From the NCBI GenBank assembly GCA_017504485.1, contig JAFVRC010000040.1, positions 1 through 64,000 of the forward strand: a stretch of DNA of 64,000 nt, in the 5' to 3' direction. The notes below the pieces were generated by a model. The model saw only the letters and a program-made list of their open reading frames with translations. It searched no databases and had not been told where the DNA came from. Source of the stretch: Alistipes sp. (GTDB lineage Bacteria; Bacteroidota; Bacteroidia; Bacteroidales; Rikenellaceae). Positions 1 to 8,684 of this stretch are shown piece by piece (the first letter of the stretch is position 1; each line of letters begins with the position of its first letter). The translations under genes were made by a program, and so were the position numbers.

Positions 1-239
1 AGGCAGAGGTGGGTTTCGTTGTCGCCAAGCTCATATGAGCCCTCCTTGTCGCGAAGCCAGGTGAGTTCGAGCTTGAAGGCGCCAGTGTCGTCGGAGAGGA
101 ATACGAGGATGAAGGAGCCGTCGGAGGCCTCCTTGCGGCTGATTGGATGAAGGCCGAGGGCCTTGTTGTAGAACTCAATACTGCGGTCGAGATTGGTGAC
201 GTTGATATTGAGATGGTCGAAAGTGCTTTTTATCTCCAT
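1..239 (-). CDS. VOC-fold (glyoxalase/dioxygenase-type) protein, 3' end outside window
   Basis: Only the first 79 codons are visible; the gene runs off the left edge. The N-terminus reads MEIKSTFDHLNINVTNLDRS, followed by FYNKALGLHP. The FDHLNINV strand and the DRSIEFYNKALGL helix are the hallmark of the first beta-alpha-beta-beta-beta unit of the vicinal oxygen chelate superfamily. A later KLELTW segment supplies the usual metal-binding glutamate. Glyoxalase I (lactoylglutathione lyase) is one possibility, but the visible part cannot fix the substrate. ATG at 239 is the natural start because upstream sequence toward yebC is AT-rich and non-coding. It is divergent from yebC. Confidence 0.8.
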   Translation of the reverse strand, partial: MEIKSTFDHLNINVTNLDRSIEFYNKALGLHPISRKEASDGSFILVFLSDDTGAFKLELTWLRDKEGSYELGDNETHLC

Positions 240-351
240 AACAATCAAAATATTTTCTGCGAAAGTAACAAAAATTTTCGGGAGTTGGAGCCTCAATGAA
301 ATTTTATTGTTAATTTCTATGAAATTATACTCGATTTAGAGGATAATTTTA

Positions 352-359
352 TATTTTTG
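352..359 (+). promoter_or_regulatory. Bacteroidota -7 box for yebC
   Basis: TATTTTTG matches the TAnnTTTG consensus of the Bacteroidota housekeeping sigma factor. It lies 50 bases before the yebC start in an AT-rich intergenic stretch. Confidence 0.5.
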
Positions 360-408
360 TGGGACTGAATCCGTTTTTAACGATAGAATCAAAAAATAAT
401 ATAGAGTT

Positions 409-1131
409 ATGGGAAGAGCATTTGAGTATCGCAAGGCGAGAAAAATGAAGCGCTGGGGACATATGGCGCGAGTATTTACGAAGATTGGCAAGGAGATTGA
501 GATTGCGGTAAAGGCCGGTGGTGCAGACCCATCGGGCAACACGCGCCTGCGTATCCTTATCCAGAATGCCAAGGCAGAGAATATGCCAAAGGAGAATATC
601 GAGCGTGCCATCAAGCGTGCAACCGACAAGGATGCAGCGGACTACAAGGAGGTGGTTTACGAGGGATATGGTCCTAACGGCATCGCCTTCCTCGTGGAGA
701 CCGCGACCGACAATACGAACCGCACGGTGGCCAATGTGCGTATGTACTTCAACAAGTGCGGCGGCACGCTTGGAAACTCTGGCTCGGTAGGCTTTATGTT
801 CGAGCACAAGTGCGTGTTCAAGTTCAAGGCCGAGGGTGCCGATCCCGAGGAGTTGGAGCTCGATATGATCGACCTCGGCGTGGATGAGTTCTACGCAGAG
901 GAGGACGGCATCAGCGTGTATGCCCCTTATGAGGCTTTCGGCTCTATCCAGAAGTGGCTCGACGACCGCGGCTACGAGATTGTATCGGGCGAGTCGGTGC
1001 GCATACCTACCGATACGAAGGAGCTCGATGCCGAGGGCCGCGAGGCTGTCGAGAAGCTTGTCGAGAAGTTGGAGGAGGACGATGATGTGGTAAACGTATA
1101 TCACACGATGGCCGAGGCCGACGAGGAGTAA
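409..1131 (+). CDS. yebC: YebC/PmpR family DNA-binding regulator or translation factor
   Basis: 240 residues, the normal family length. The N-terminus has the diagnostic MGRAFEYRKARK and RWGHMARVFTKIGKEI segments, then the KAGGADP.GNTRLR and NMPKENIERAIKRA motifs of domain I. The VYEGYGPNGIAF and GGTLGNSGSVGFMF motifs of domains II/III follow. The family was described as transcriptional regulators; relatives (TACO1, and recent YebC work) act on translation at proline stretches, so the molecular role is unsettled. It has its own promoter. The start of the next gene is 48 bases downstream, so read-through is possible. Confidence 0.95.
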   Translation: MGRAFEYRKARKMKRWGHMARVFTKIGKEIEIAVKAGGADPSGNTRLRILIQNAKAENMPKENIERAIKRATDKDAADYKEVVYEGYGPNGIAFLVETATDNTNRTVANVRMYFNKCGGTLGNSGSVGFMFEHKCVFKFKAEGADPEELELDMIDLGVDEFYAEEDGISVYAPYEAFGSIQKWLDDRGYEIVSGESVRIPTDTKELDAEGREAVEKLVEKLEEDDDVVNVYHTMAEADEE

Positions 1132-1179
1132 TACAATGTTCAGCAACCACTGCCACCTCGATTTATAACTACAATAACC

Positions 1180-3099
1180 ATGAACAGCAAGTATTCTCTA
1201 CCAAAGGATGGCGGCCTGATTGCAGGTGCAGCCCCTGACGATTTGATTTTGCGCTACGAGCGATTGACTACCCGTGTTTACGAGAGTGAATATGCAGGTG
1301 TTCAGTATGTGGCTGATGCCATTGTCAAGGCAATCGCCAACCACAACTCCGCAACTTCGCCATTTGTCCTCGGACTGACAACGGGCCGCACGCCTCTCGG
1401 TCTCTACCGCGAGCTTGTACGACGCTATCAGCATGGCGAGGTAAGTTTTGCCAATGTCGCCGTATGCAGTCTCGATGAGTTCTACCCTATCGACCCTGCC
1501 GAGCACCAGAGTCGCAACTATCGTATCCACGAGGAGTTTCTGAATCATATCGACATACGCCCCGAGAATGTGGATATGCCGAATGGATTGGTGGCCAAGG
1601 AGGATATATCGACCTACTGCAGCTCATATCCAAAACATAAGAATATCGACCTTATGATTATGGGTGTGGGCGAGGATGGCCAGTTGGGCTTCAACGAGCC
1701 GGGCTCGCTCATCAAGACACAGACTCGTCTGGTGCAGCTCTCCTACAACACGCGCAAGAAGCAGGCCGACCGCTTCAATGGCCTTGGGAATACGCCGAAG
1801 ATGGCCATCACGATGGGCATCAGCACGATTATGGCTTCGCAGCGCATTATCCTCATGGCATGGGGCGAGGGCAAGGCCGAGATTGTTCGTCGCGTAGTAG
1901 AGGGCAATATTGACGCCAACGTACCGGCCTCATACTTGCAGGAGCATCCGGCCATCGAGGTTATCGTCGATGAGGGCGCCGCCTCGGAACTTACGCGCCA
2001 GCGCACGCCGTGGCTTGTAGGTTCGTGCGAGTGGACCCCGAAGTTCACGCGCAAGGCCGTAGTTTGGCTCTGCGAGAAGGTCAAGAAGCCTATCTTGAAG
2101 CTTACCTATAAGGACTACCTCGAAAATTCGCTCGGCGAGTTGCTGGAGCAGGGCCGCACATACGATCGTATAAACATCGACGTATTCAACGATTTGCAAC
2201 ATACAATCACCGGCTGGCCTGGTGGCAAGCCCGATGCCGAGGATTCGACACGCCCTGTCAAGTCGCTGCCGTTCCCGAAGCGCGTGGTGGTATTCTCGCC
2301 GCATCCCGATGATGACGTTATCTCGATGGGCGGCACCTTTATCCGCCTCGTGCAGCAGGGGCACGACGTACACGTCGCCTACGAGACCTCGGGCAACGTA
2401 GCCGTGCACGACGATGTGGTGTTGCAACACCTCGACCTCGACCACGAGCTCGGCTATGCCGATCGCTTCGAGGAGATTGCCGAGATTGTCCGCAGCAAGC
2501 ATCCGGGCGAGCCCGAGCCGCGCGTTCTGCTCGACTTGAAGGGTGCGATACGTCGCTCGGAGGCACGCGCCGCAGTGCGCTCTTTCGGTCTCAACCCCGA
2601 TACCAATGCCCATTTCCTCAACCTGCCGTTCTATGAGACGGGAGGCATCAGCAAGGGGCAGGTCACCGAGGCCGATGTGAATATTGTAGTCGAGTTGTTG
2701 CGCGACGTGAAGCCTCACCAGATATATGCCGCTGGCGACCTCTCTGACCCTCACGGCACACACCGCACCTGCATCGAGGTTATTCTCGCGGCATTGGAGG
2801 TTGTGCGCGACGACGAGTGGCTCAAGGAGTGTCATCTGTGGCTCTATCGCGGAGCGTGGATGGAGTGGGATCTCGGCTCGGTGGATATGGCAGTGCCACT
2901 CTCGCCTGACGAGCTTATCATGAAGCGTCACGCCATCTACCGCCACCTCTCGCAGAAGGATATCGTACCATTCCCGGGCGATGACCCTCGCGAGTTCTGG
3001 CAGCGTGCCGAGGAGCGCACACAGAGCACAGCCAAGCACTACGACGAGTTGGGTATGGCCGAATATCAGGCTATCGAGGTTTTCATCAAGATGTTCTAA
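1180..3099 (+). CDS. NagB-like domain fused to LmbE/PIG-L deacetylase domain
   Basis: 639 residues. Residues about 25-300 are a glucosamine-6-phosphate deaminase fold (LGLTTGRTPLGLYREL, SLDEFYPID around residue 99). Residues about 365-600 are an LmbE/PIG-L de-N-acetylase (SPHPDDDVISMGG near 371-385, DPHGTHR near 522). The same fusion is known in Bacteroides as a 'putative glucosamine-6-phosphate deaminase-like protein'. The NagB half keeps catalytic Asp166 and Glu173 but reads GEDGQ at 164-168, so the catalytic His is Gln. Deaminase activity is therefore doubtful, while the metal-binding HPDD and HxxH motifs of the LmbE half look intact. It lies 39 bases upstream of a true nagB, so the two are probably cotranscribed and may form a mixed assembly or deacetylate an N-acetyl sugar for NagB (inference). 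Confidence 0.9.
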   Translation: MNSKYSLPKDGGLIAGAAPDDLILRYERLTTRVYESEYAGVQYVADAIVKAIANHNSATSPFVLGLTTGRTPLGLYRELVRRYQHGEVSFANVAVCSLDEFYPIDPAEHQSRNYRIHEEFLNHIDIRPENVDMPNGLVAKEDISTYCSSYPKHKNIDLMIMGVGEDGQLGFNEPGSLIKTQTRLVQLSYNTRKKQADRFNGLGNTPKMAITMGISTIMASQRIILMAWGEGKAEIVRRVVEGNIDANVPASYLQEHPAIEVIVDEGAASELTRQRTPWLVGSCEWTPKFTRKAVVWLCEKVKKPILKLTYKDYLENSLGELLEQGRTYDRINIDVFNDLQHTITGWPGGKPDAEDSTRPVKSLPFPKRVVVFSPHPDDDVISMGGTFIRLVQQGHDVHVAYETSGNVAVHDDVVLQHLDLDHELGYADRFEEIAEIVRSKHPGEPEPRVLLDLKGAIRRSEARAAVRSFGLNPDTNAHFLNLPFYETGGISKGQVTEADVNIVVELLRDVKPHQIYAAGDLSDPHGTHRTCIEVILAALEVVRDDEWLKECHLWLYRGAWMEWDLGSVDMAVPLSPDELIMKRHAIYRHLSQKDIVPFPGDDPREFWQRAEERTQSTAKHYDELGMAEYQAIEVFIKMF

Positions 3100-3138
3100 T
3101 CCAATGCAAAAATAAACACCTAAAAAACAGAATAGACT

Positions 3139-3927
3139 ATGAGACTTATCATTCAGGAGAATCAGCAGGATGCCGGCCGTTGGGCTGCCGAGTACATCGT
3201 CAATCGTATCAACGAGAAGGAGGCTGCCGGAGGCCGCTTCGTCCTCGGACTCCCTACGGGCTCAACGCCACTGACCACTTATGCCCACCTTATCGAGCTA
3301 TACAAGCAGGGCAAGGTGTCGTTCAAGAACGTCGTTACGTTCAACATGGACGAGTATGTAGGCCTTCCAGAGGAGCACCCGGAGAGCTACCACTCGTTTA
3401 TGCACAACACCTTCTTCAAGCACGTCGATATCAACCCTGCGAATGTCAACATCCTCAACGGCAACGCTCCGGACCTGGCAAAGGAGTGCGAGGAGTACGA
3501 AGCAAAGATTGTTGCCGCAGGCGGCATCGACCTCTTCCTTGGCGGCATCGGCGAGGACGGACACTTGGCCTTCAACGAGCCTTTCTCGTCGCTCAACTCG
3601 CGCACGCGCGTCAAAACCTTGACCTACGACACGCTGTTGGTCAATTCGCGCTTCTTCGACAACGACGTGAATAAGGTGCCAAAGCAGGCTATGTCGGTGG
3701 GCGTGGCTACGGTACTCGCGGCCAAGGAGGTTATCATCCTCGCTTTCGGCCACAAGAAGGCTATGGCTCTGCACCACTGCATCGAGGGTGCCTACTCGCA
3801 CGTCTATACCGCTTCGGCTATCCAGACACACCAGCACGGCATCGTTGTCTGCGACGAGCCTGCAACCGTGGAGTTGAAGGTCGGCACCTACCGCTACTTC
3901 AAGGATATCGAGAAGGATAACCTCTAA
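3139..3927 (+). CDS. nagB: Glucosamine-6-phosphate deaminase
   Basis: 262 residues, full length. It converts glucosamine-6-phosphate to fructose-6-phosphate and ammonia in the cytoplasm. The family motifs are intact: [19 protein letters not shown] near residue 71 (catalytic Asp), and [14 protein letters not shown] near 135-148 with the catalytic Asp, His and Glu. It contrasts with the upstream fusion protein, which lost the His. It is the second gene of the pair and is followed by a strong hairpin terminator 19 bases after its stop. Confidence 0.97.
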   Translation: MRLIIQENQQDAGRWAAEYIVNRINEKEAAGGRFVLGLPTGSTPLTTYAHLIELYKQGKVSFKNVVTFNMDEYVGLPEEHPESYHSFMHNTFFKHVDINPANVNILNGNAPDLAKECEEYEAKIVAAGGIDLFLGGIGEDGHLAFNEPFSSLNSRTRVKTLTYDTLLVNSRFFDNDVNKVPKQAMSVGVATVLAAKEVIILAFGHKKAMALHHCIEGAYSHVYTASAIQTHQHGIVVCDEPATVELKVGTYRYFKDIEKDNL

Positions 3928-3945
3928 TATCTATCACCTCACAAT

Positions 3946-3985
3946 CAAGGGGCTGCCCAACAAGCAATGTTGCGACAGCCCCTTG
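3946..3985 (+). terminator. Hairpin terminator after nagB
   Basis: Perfect 10-bp stem caaggggctg (3946-3955) with cagccccttg (3976-3985). Only a weak T-rich tail (cattt) follows. Confidence 0.7.
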
Positions 3986-4038
3986 CATTTGGGGATGCAA
4001 AGTCCCAAAAATAATTTTGCGTTTTGCGTTTTTAATTT

Positions 4039-4056
4039 TAACTTTGTACACAAAGT
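4039..4056 (+). promoter_or_regulatory. -7 box with overlapping palindrome (candidate operator)
   Basis: TAACTTTG (4039-4046) is a TAnnTTTG box 33 bases before the oxidoreductase start. It overlaps the perfect inverted repeat ACTTTGT-ac-ACAAAGT (4041-4056), which would cover the -7 element and start point. Confidence 0.5.
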
Positions 4057-4078
4057 ACAAACATCTAAAACCAACTAT

Positions 4079-5482
4079 ATGGACAGATTAGAATTTATCA
4101 AACGCCTGGGTACGCTCGTTGCCGGAGCTTCTCTCATAGGCATTGATGCCAAGGCGATGGGCATAGGAGGCGAGGAGCCTATTCCCGATATTGCAGCAGC
4201 AGACAAGATTAACACGCAGATAAAGCCTCTGGATGCCAAACTCGACAAGCCGGTCACAGTGTTGGTTATAGGTGCAGGTAGCCGCGGTTCGACCTACGCT
4301 CGTTATGCGGAGAAGTTCCCCGGCTCGATGAAGGTTGTGGGCGTATCGGACTTGATGCCCAACCGCCGTACCCGCATGGCCAAGAAACACAATATCCCGA
4401 AGGAGCGACAGTTTGGCCACTACAACGAGGCTCTGGCACAACCAAAGATGGCCGATGCCGTGGTTATCGCCACGCCGGACGATCGCCACTTCGAGCCTTG
4501 TATGAAGGCTTTGGCGTTGGGCTACGATGTGTTGCTCGAGAAGCCCGTAGCACCTACCGAGAAGGAGTGCCGTGCGATATTGAAGCAGGCCCATAAGTAC
4601 AACCGCATCGTCGCCGTTTGCCATGTATTGCGCTATGCGCCATACTTCGTAGCCTTGAAGGACGTAATCGACTCGGGAGCCATTGGCGACCTTGTAAGCA
4701 TACAGCACATGGAGCCTATCGAGCACAAGCACATGGCCCACTCGTATGTGCGCGGTAACTGGCCACTGGCCGACAAGACTACGCCTATCATCCTCGCCAA
4801 GTCGTGCCACGACCTCGACATCATACGTTGGATGATCAACAAGCCGTGCGAGGTTATTGCCGCCGAGGGTTCATTGCACCTCTTCCGCCCGGAGAATGCA
4901 CCGGCAGGTGCTCCGGAGCGTTGTACCGACGGCTGTCCACACGAGCCAGAGTGCCCATATTCTGCTATCCATATCTACGAGAAGAAGATGCGCCACCTGC
5001 ACGTCTTCGACCTGCCACGCAAGGATCCGGCTCTTATCCGCGAGAAGCTAAAGACGACCAACTATGGTCGTTGCGTCTTCCGTTGCGAGAACGACCAATG
5101 TGACCACTATGTGGCCATCATGCGCTTCCAGGACGGCATCACGGCAAGCTTCACGATGGATGCCTTCACGCCGTGGGGCGGTCGCCGCACGCGCATCATG
5201 GGTACGAAGGGCTTTATCGAGGGTGATATGAAGAGCTTTACGTTCTACGACTTCCGCTCGGGACACAAGAGCGTATGGAATCAAAAGGTGGCCGAGATTG
5301 CCGAGTACAAGGGCTCTGGCCACGGTGGTGGCGACCACGCTCTCGTGCGCGACTTCCTACGTGCCGTCTCGGCTCAAGACGAGAAACTGCTCTCTAGCAC
5401 GATTGATGTATCTATCGAGAGCCACGTCATGGGCTTCATGGCCGAGAAGAGCCGTAAGTCGATGAAGAAGGTTAAGATTTAA
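4079..5482 (+). CDS. Gfo/Idh/MocA family oxidoreductase, exported-type
   Basis: 467 residues from the ATG at 4079; a longer reading from 3983 would run back into the nagB terminator and is rejected. The N-terminus (MDRLEFIKRLGTLVAGASLIG) resembles the Tat-like leader seen on many Bacteroidota members of this family, but it has KR rather than RR, so export is uncertain. A Rossmann motif (VIGAGSRGSTYARY) begins near residue 61, and the EKPVAPTEKECR motif carrying the catalytic-region lysine is near 155. A cysteine cluster C-x3-C-x5-C (residues about 281-291) occurs in a subgroup. Relatives oxidise sugar derivatives with NAD(P) or act as GH109-type glycosidases; the substrate is unknown. It is followed 24 bases later by an MFS permease, so the pair probably handles one imported sugar or nucleoside. 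Confidence 0.88.
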   Translation: MDRLEFIKRLGTLVAGASLIGIDAKAMGIGGEEPIPDIAAADKINTQIKPLDAKLDKPVTVLVIGAGSRGSTYARYAEKFPGSMKVVGVSDLMPNRRTRMAKKHNIPKERQFGHYNEALAQPKMADAVVIATPDDRHFEPCMKALALGYDVLLEKPVAPTEKECRAILKQAHKYNRIVAVCHVLRYAPYFVALKDVIDSGAIGDLVSIQHMEPIEHKHMAHSYVRGNWPLADKTTPIILAKSCHDLDIIRWMINKPCEVIAAEGSLHLFRPENAPAGAPERCTDGCPHEPECPYSAIHIYEKKMRHLHVFDLPRKDPALIREKLKTTNYGRCVFRCENDQCDHYVAIMRFQDGITASFTMDAFTPWGGRRTRIMGTKGFIEGDMKSFTFYDFRSGHKSVWNQKVAEIAEYKGSGHGGGDHALVRDFLRAVSAQDEKLLSSTIDVSIESHVMGFMAEKSRKSMKKVKI

Positions 5483-5506
5483 GATTTAAACCGCACATTT
5501 TCGAGT

Positions 5507-6772
5507 ATGAAAAATATCAAATTCAGGTTGATAGTGATGAACTTCCTGCAATATGCAGTGTGGGGCTCCTATCTTACCTCTATGGGCACCTACCTATTTA
5601 ATATAGGGTTGCAGGAGCGTATCGGAATATTCTACGCCGTGCAGGGTATCGTTTCGCTCTTTATGCCGGCTCTGGTGGGTATCATTGCCGACCGTTGGAT
5701 TCAGGCGCAACGTATGCTCGGCATCTGCCATACGCTCGCCGCGCTATTTGCCGGTCTGACGGCCTTGTATGGTGCAGGTGTAATGGGTGCTGTGGAGTTC
5801 GCTCCGCTATTCTCGCTCTACACGATGAGCGTGGCGTTCTATATGCCGACCATTGCCCTGTCGAACTCTGTGGCTTACAGCCTCTTGGAACGTGCCGGTC
5901 TGGACACGGTCAAGGCGTTCCCTCCGATTCGCGTGTGGGGTACCGTAGGCTTTATCTGCGCAATGGTGGGCTGCGACTTGGCAGGCTTCCAGTCCAACTA
6001 TTTGCAGTTTGCACAGTGCGCAACGCTCGGTCTGCTGCTCGGTCTATATGCCTTTCTGCTGCCGGAGTGTCCTATTGCCAAGGGCGAGAAGAGATCGCTC
6101 GGCGAGGCTCTCGGCTTGAAGGCCTTCGCACTCTTCAAGCAGAAGAAGATGGCTATCTTCTTCATCTTCTCGATGCTCCTCGGCGTGTCGTTGCAGATTA
6201 CCAACGGCTTTGCCAATCCGTTCATCTCGAACTTCGAGTCTATACCCGAGTATGCCGACACTTTCGGCGTGCAGCACGCCAACATCCTCATTTCGCTCTC
6301 GCAGGTATCCGAGACGTTGTGCATACTGCTCATTCCATTCTGCCTGAAGCGATTCGGCATCAAGAACGTGATGCTTATGTCGATGCTCGCCTGGGTGCTT
6401 CGCTTCGGACTGTTCGGCCTCGGCAACCCAGGTACCGGCGTATGGATGTTTATACTGTCGATGATTGTCTATGGCGTAGCCTTCGACTTCTTCAACGTGT
6501 CGGGCTCGCTCTACGTCAATCAGGAGACCTCGGAGGATATCCGCTCCTCGGCACAGGGGTTGTTTATGATGATGACAAATGGCGTAGGTGCTACTATCGG
6601 CACCCTCGGCGCACAAGCCGTTGTGAACCACTTTGTATATAACGGCTCGCAGGGCGTAGCCATGATGCAGGGATGGAGCACAACGTGGCTTATCTTCGCC
6701 GGCTATGCGCTCGTCGTCGCCGTGCTCTTCGCGCTTATCTTCAAGTATAAGCACACACCCGAAAAGGCATAG
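5507..6772 (+). CDS. MFS transporter, nucleoside:H+ symporter-like
   Basis: 421 residues with about 12 hydrophobic segments, an integral inner-membrane protein. The opening IKFRLIVMNFLQYAVWGSYL and TSMGTYLF segment is characteristic of the NupG/XapB/YegT nucleoside-permease branch of the major facilitator superfamily. Bacteroidota members of this branch often sit beside Gfo/Idh/MocA oxidoreductases, as here, and may carry sugars instead of nucleosides. It is the second and last gene of the operon; a hairpin terminator starts 23 bases past the stop. Confidence 0.85.
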   Translation: MKNIKFRLIVMNFLQYAVWGSYLTSMGTYLFNIGLQERIGIFYAVQGIVSLFMPALVGIIADRWIQAQRMLGICHTLAALFAGLTALYGAGVMGAVEFAPLFSLYTMSVAFYMPTIALSNSVAYSLLERAGLDTVKAFPPIRVWGTVGFICAMVGCDLAGFQSNYLQFAQCATLGLLLGLYAFLLPECPIAKGEKRSLGEALGLKAFALFKQKKMAIFFIFSMLLGVSLQITNGFANPFISNFESIPEYADTFGVQHANILISLSQVSETLCILLIPFCLKRFGIKNVMLMSMLAWVLRFGLFGLGNPGTGVWMFILSMIVYGVAFDFFNVSGSLYVNQETSEDIRSSAQGLFMMMTNGVGATIGTLGAQAVVNHFVYNGSQGVAMMQGWSTTWLIFAGYALVVAVLFALIFKYKHTPEKA

Positions 6773-6795
6773 AGGGAGTGACAAATAGACGCATA

Positions 6796-6834
6796 GGGCT
6801 GTTCGACAAGAGAGTTGAGCAGCCCCATCTTTTT
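6796..6834 (+). terminator. Intrinsic terminator of the oxidoreductase/MFS operon
   Basis: gggctg (6796-6801) pairs with cagccc (6820-6825), extended inward by wobble pairs, then ccatctttttg. Confidence 0.7.
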
Positions 6835-6918
6835 GTGGAGGTTTATAACAACACTCTGCCACCCTCTCTGTTAATATTTAGGCGTGTATAACGTCAGAAT
6901 CATCTGTTATGCACGCAT

Positions 6919-6989
6919 AAACCGCCGATGGGTAGTACTCTTTGTACGTCCCATTGGCGGTTTGAGGGATAGCGAAAGCAGTTGCCGCT
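6919..6989 (+). repeat. REP-like 71-bp repeat, copy 1
   Basis: It begins aaaccgccgatggg and ends gcagttgccgct. The first 45 bases form a long hairpin: aaaccgccgatggg pairs with cccattggcggttt with one G-T, and an inner gtac/gtac adds to it. Copy 2 at 7048-7118 differs at a single base (agcgaaag versus agcggaag). The two copies are exactly 129 bases apart. Confidence 0.9.
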
Positions 6990-7004
6990 ACGAATTTTAT
7001 ACAC

Positions 7005-7132
7005 TAATTTGCATTTTAAGCGAGGAAATGCAACGCTCGGCACGAAAAAACCGCCGATGGGTAGTACTCTTTGTACGTCCCATTGGCGGTTTGAGGGATA
7101 GCGGAAGCAGTTGCCGCTTAAAATGCAAATTA
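7005..7132. repeat. 18-bp perfect inverted repeat enclosing REP copy 2
   Basis: taatttgcattttaagcg (7005-7022) is exactly reverse-complemented at 7115-7132. The right arm contains the TAA stop codon of the DUF4301 gene (minus strand) and overlaps the last bases of REP copy 2. In DUF4301 mRNA this folds as an 18-bp stem with the REP hairpin inside its loop, and it could act as a terminator or 3' stabiliser. Confidence 0.85.
7048..7118 (+). repeat. REP-like 71-bp repeat, copy 2
   Basis: 70 of 71 bases identical to the copy at 6919-6989, same orientation, same internal hairpin. Its 3' end abuts the DUF4301 stop codon. The 357-base gene-free stretch 6773-7129 holds these repeats and the terminator and no credible gene. 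Confidence 0.9.
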
Positions 7133-8563
7133 CTGGTGTTGTGGGCGTAATAGATCCTGCACCACCTTAACCGGCGAGAATGTTGCGATAGGCACATCGA
7201 CGAAGATGGTTATCCAGTTGGCCATAGCACCATTCCAGAGGCCAGGGAGTTCCTGGGCGCGCAGGTCGCGGCCGCCACTTGATTTGGAACTTATGAAACC
7301 GGTTTTAGGGTCGGTGTATTGGGTGAGGTCGAACTTGGTGCCATCGGCGCGGCGCACGGCGCAGACGAGATCCACAGGGTTGAAGTGGGTAGCACCCTTC
7401 ATAAGAGGCATATCGGCCTCGGATATCTGGCTCGACTCGGCGATTTGCAGAGCCTCGGTGCCATCGTCGTTGCGCACCCAGAATGGGCCACCTCCCGGCT
7501 CACCCTCATTGCGCACCATACCGCAGACACGGATAGGGCGGTCGAGAATCTTCTCGAGCAGGGCGACATCGTAGCTCTTCGGCAGATGGATAGAGAGGTT
7601 ACGCTCGATGAAGGCGGCAATCTCTTCGATAGGGCGCGAGCCGCTGCGCAGAGCGTGGAGAGCCTCGAACACCTTGCTTTGCAAGGCGAGAAGGGTGCCG
7701 GCAAGGGCCTTCTTATAGACTACGGTAGGCTCACGCAGAGCATCGGTCGTCACGTTGTCGATATTCTTGACAAAGATTACGTCGGCAGCGATATCGTTCA
7801 GGTTCTCGATAAGCGCGCCGTGGCCCGCAGGGCGGAAGAGCAGTTCACCATCGTCGGTGCGGAACGGAGTATTATCGGGATTGACGGCGATAGTATCGGT
7901 CGAAGGGCGTTGCACGGAGAAGGATATCTCGTAGCGCACCTTGAAGCGCTTCTCGTAACGTTTGGCACGCTTCGAGAGCAGTGCGATAAAGGCCTCCTCG
8001 TGCTCCGGCGAGACGGTGAAGTGCAGGCGTGCCTTGCTCTTCGAGGCTCCGTAGAGAGCCGCCTCGACGAGGTGCTCCTCAACAGCCTTGCGGCGCTCGC
8101 GCGAATATTTGTGGAAGGTAACCAAGCCCTTCGGCAGTGAGCCGTAACCCAATCCCTCCTTGATAATAGCTGCAACGACGGCCTTCTCGTCGGAAAAGTC
8201 ATCGACGCACTTTTTGAGCTCGTTGTAGAAGGCGAACTTCTTGATGTTGTGGAGCAGCGTGTCGATGCCCTTGCCGCGCTTACCCTCATTGACAAACTCG
8301 AAGAGTTCCTTGAACATTCGGGTTGCAGCACCCGAAGCGGGTACGAACTTAACGACCGACAGCCCATCCACGCGACTCTCATACTCCTTGACGGCGGCCG
8401 CAACCTCGGCCTCCGAGAGCACCGTAATGCCATCCTCGGGCGAGGCGGCCTTGACTACAGCGAGCGACGGGAAGCCGCGGCGGAAGTTCTCGATTTGAGC
8501 CTCAACACGCTCGGGGGTAAGCCCGTGTTGGCGTATCTGAGCGATATCTTTCTCTGTAAACAT
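7130..8563 (-). CDS. DUF4301 family protein (nucleotidyltransferase-like)
   Basis: 477 residues. It has the conserved features of this Bacteroidota family: VVKFVPASGAATRMFKELFE (about 95-115), a central LHFTVSPEHEEAF segment, and the RPSTDTIAVNPDNTPFR and FRPAGHGALIENLNDIAAD motifs (about 235-270). The glycine-rich loop plus the HGALIENLN segment recalls UDP-sugar pyrophosphorylases, so a sugar-nucleotide or related nucleotidyl-transfer reaction is plausible but unproven. It is transcribed away from murB from a box at 8588-8595. Its stop codon lies inside the inverted repeat at 7115-7132. Confidence 0.85.
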   Translation of the reverse strand: MFTEKDIAQIRQHGLTPERVEAQIENFRRGFPSLAVVKAASPEDGITVLSEAEVAAAVKEYESRVDGLSVVKFVPASGAATRMFKELFEFVNEGKRGKGIDTLLHNIKKFAFYNELKKCVDDFSDEKAVVAAIIKEGLGYGSLPKGLVTFHKYSRERRKAVEEHLVEAALYGASKSKARLHFTVSPEHEEAFIALLSKRAKRYEKRFKVRYEISFSVQRPSTDTIAVNPDNTPFRTDDGELLFRPAGHGALIENLNDIAADVIFVKNIDNVTTDALREPTVVYKKALAGTLLALQSKVFEALHALRSGSRPIEEIAAFIERNLSIHLPKSYDVALLEKILDRPIRVCGMVRNEGEPGGGPFWVRNDDGTEALQIAESSQISEADMPLMKGATHFNPVDLVCAVRRADGTKFDLTQYTDPKTGFISSKSSGGRDLRAQELPGLWNGAMANWITIFVDVPIATFSPVKVVQDLLRPQHQ

Positions 8564-8587
8564 AGCGATTGTGTTTTAAGGTTTTTC

Positions 8588-8595
8588 CAAAGATA
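8588..8595 (-). promoter_or_regulatory. -7 box for the DUF4301 gene
   Basis: TATCTTTG on the minus strand, 25 bases before the start codon; back to back with the murB promoter. Confidence 0.75.
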
Positions 8596-8660
8596 CGTTT
8601 TTTTTCGGCTCGTTGTACGCCGAGAGGCAAAAAAAGTGAATGTTTTTCCGAATTATTGCG

Positions 8661-8668
8661 TATCTTTG
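8661..8668 (+). promoter_or_regulatory. -7 box for murB operon
   Basis: TATCTTTG, 17 bases before the murB ATG, with a T-rich -33 region (tgttttt) about 20 bases upstream. Confidence 0.75.
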
Positions 8669-8684
8669 CGAAAACTACCCATAT

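Noticed and set aside
3983..4078. 32-codon upstream extension of the Gfo/Idh/MocA gene
   Set aside because: It would begin inside the nagB terminator and upstream of the -7 box; ATG 4079 fits the leader pattern.
6884..7150. Small open frame with a repeated peptide (RRWVVLFVRPIGGLRDS) twice
   Set aside because: It is only the translation of the two 71-bp repeats, spaced by a multiple of three; the repeats are hairpin DNA, not a gene.
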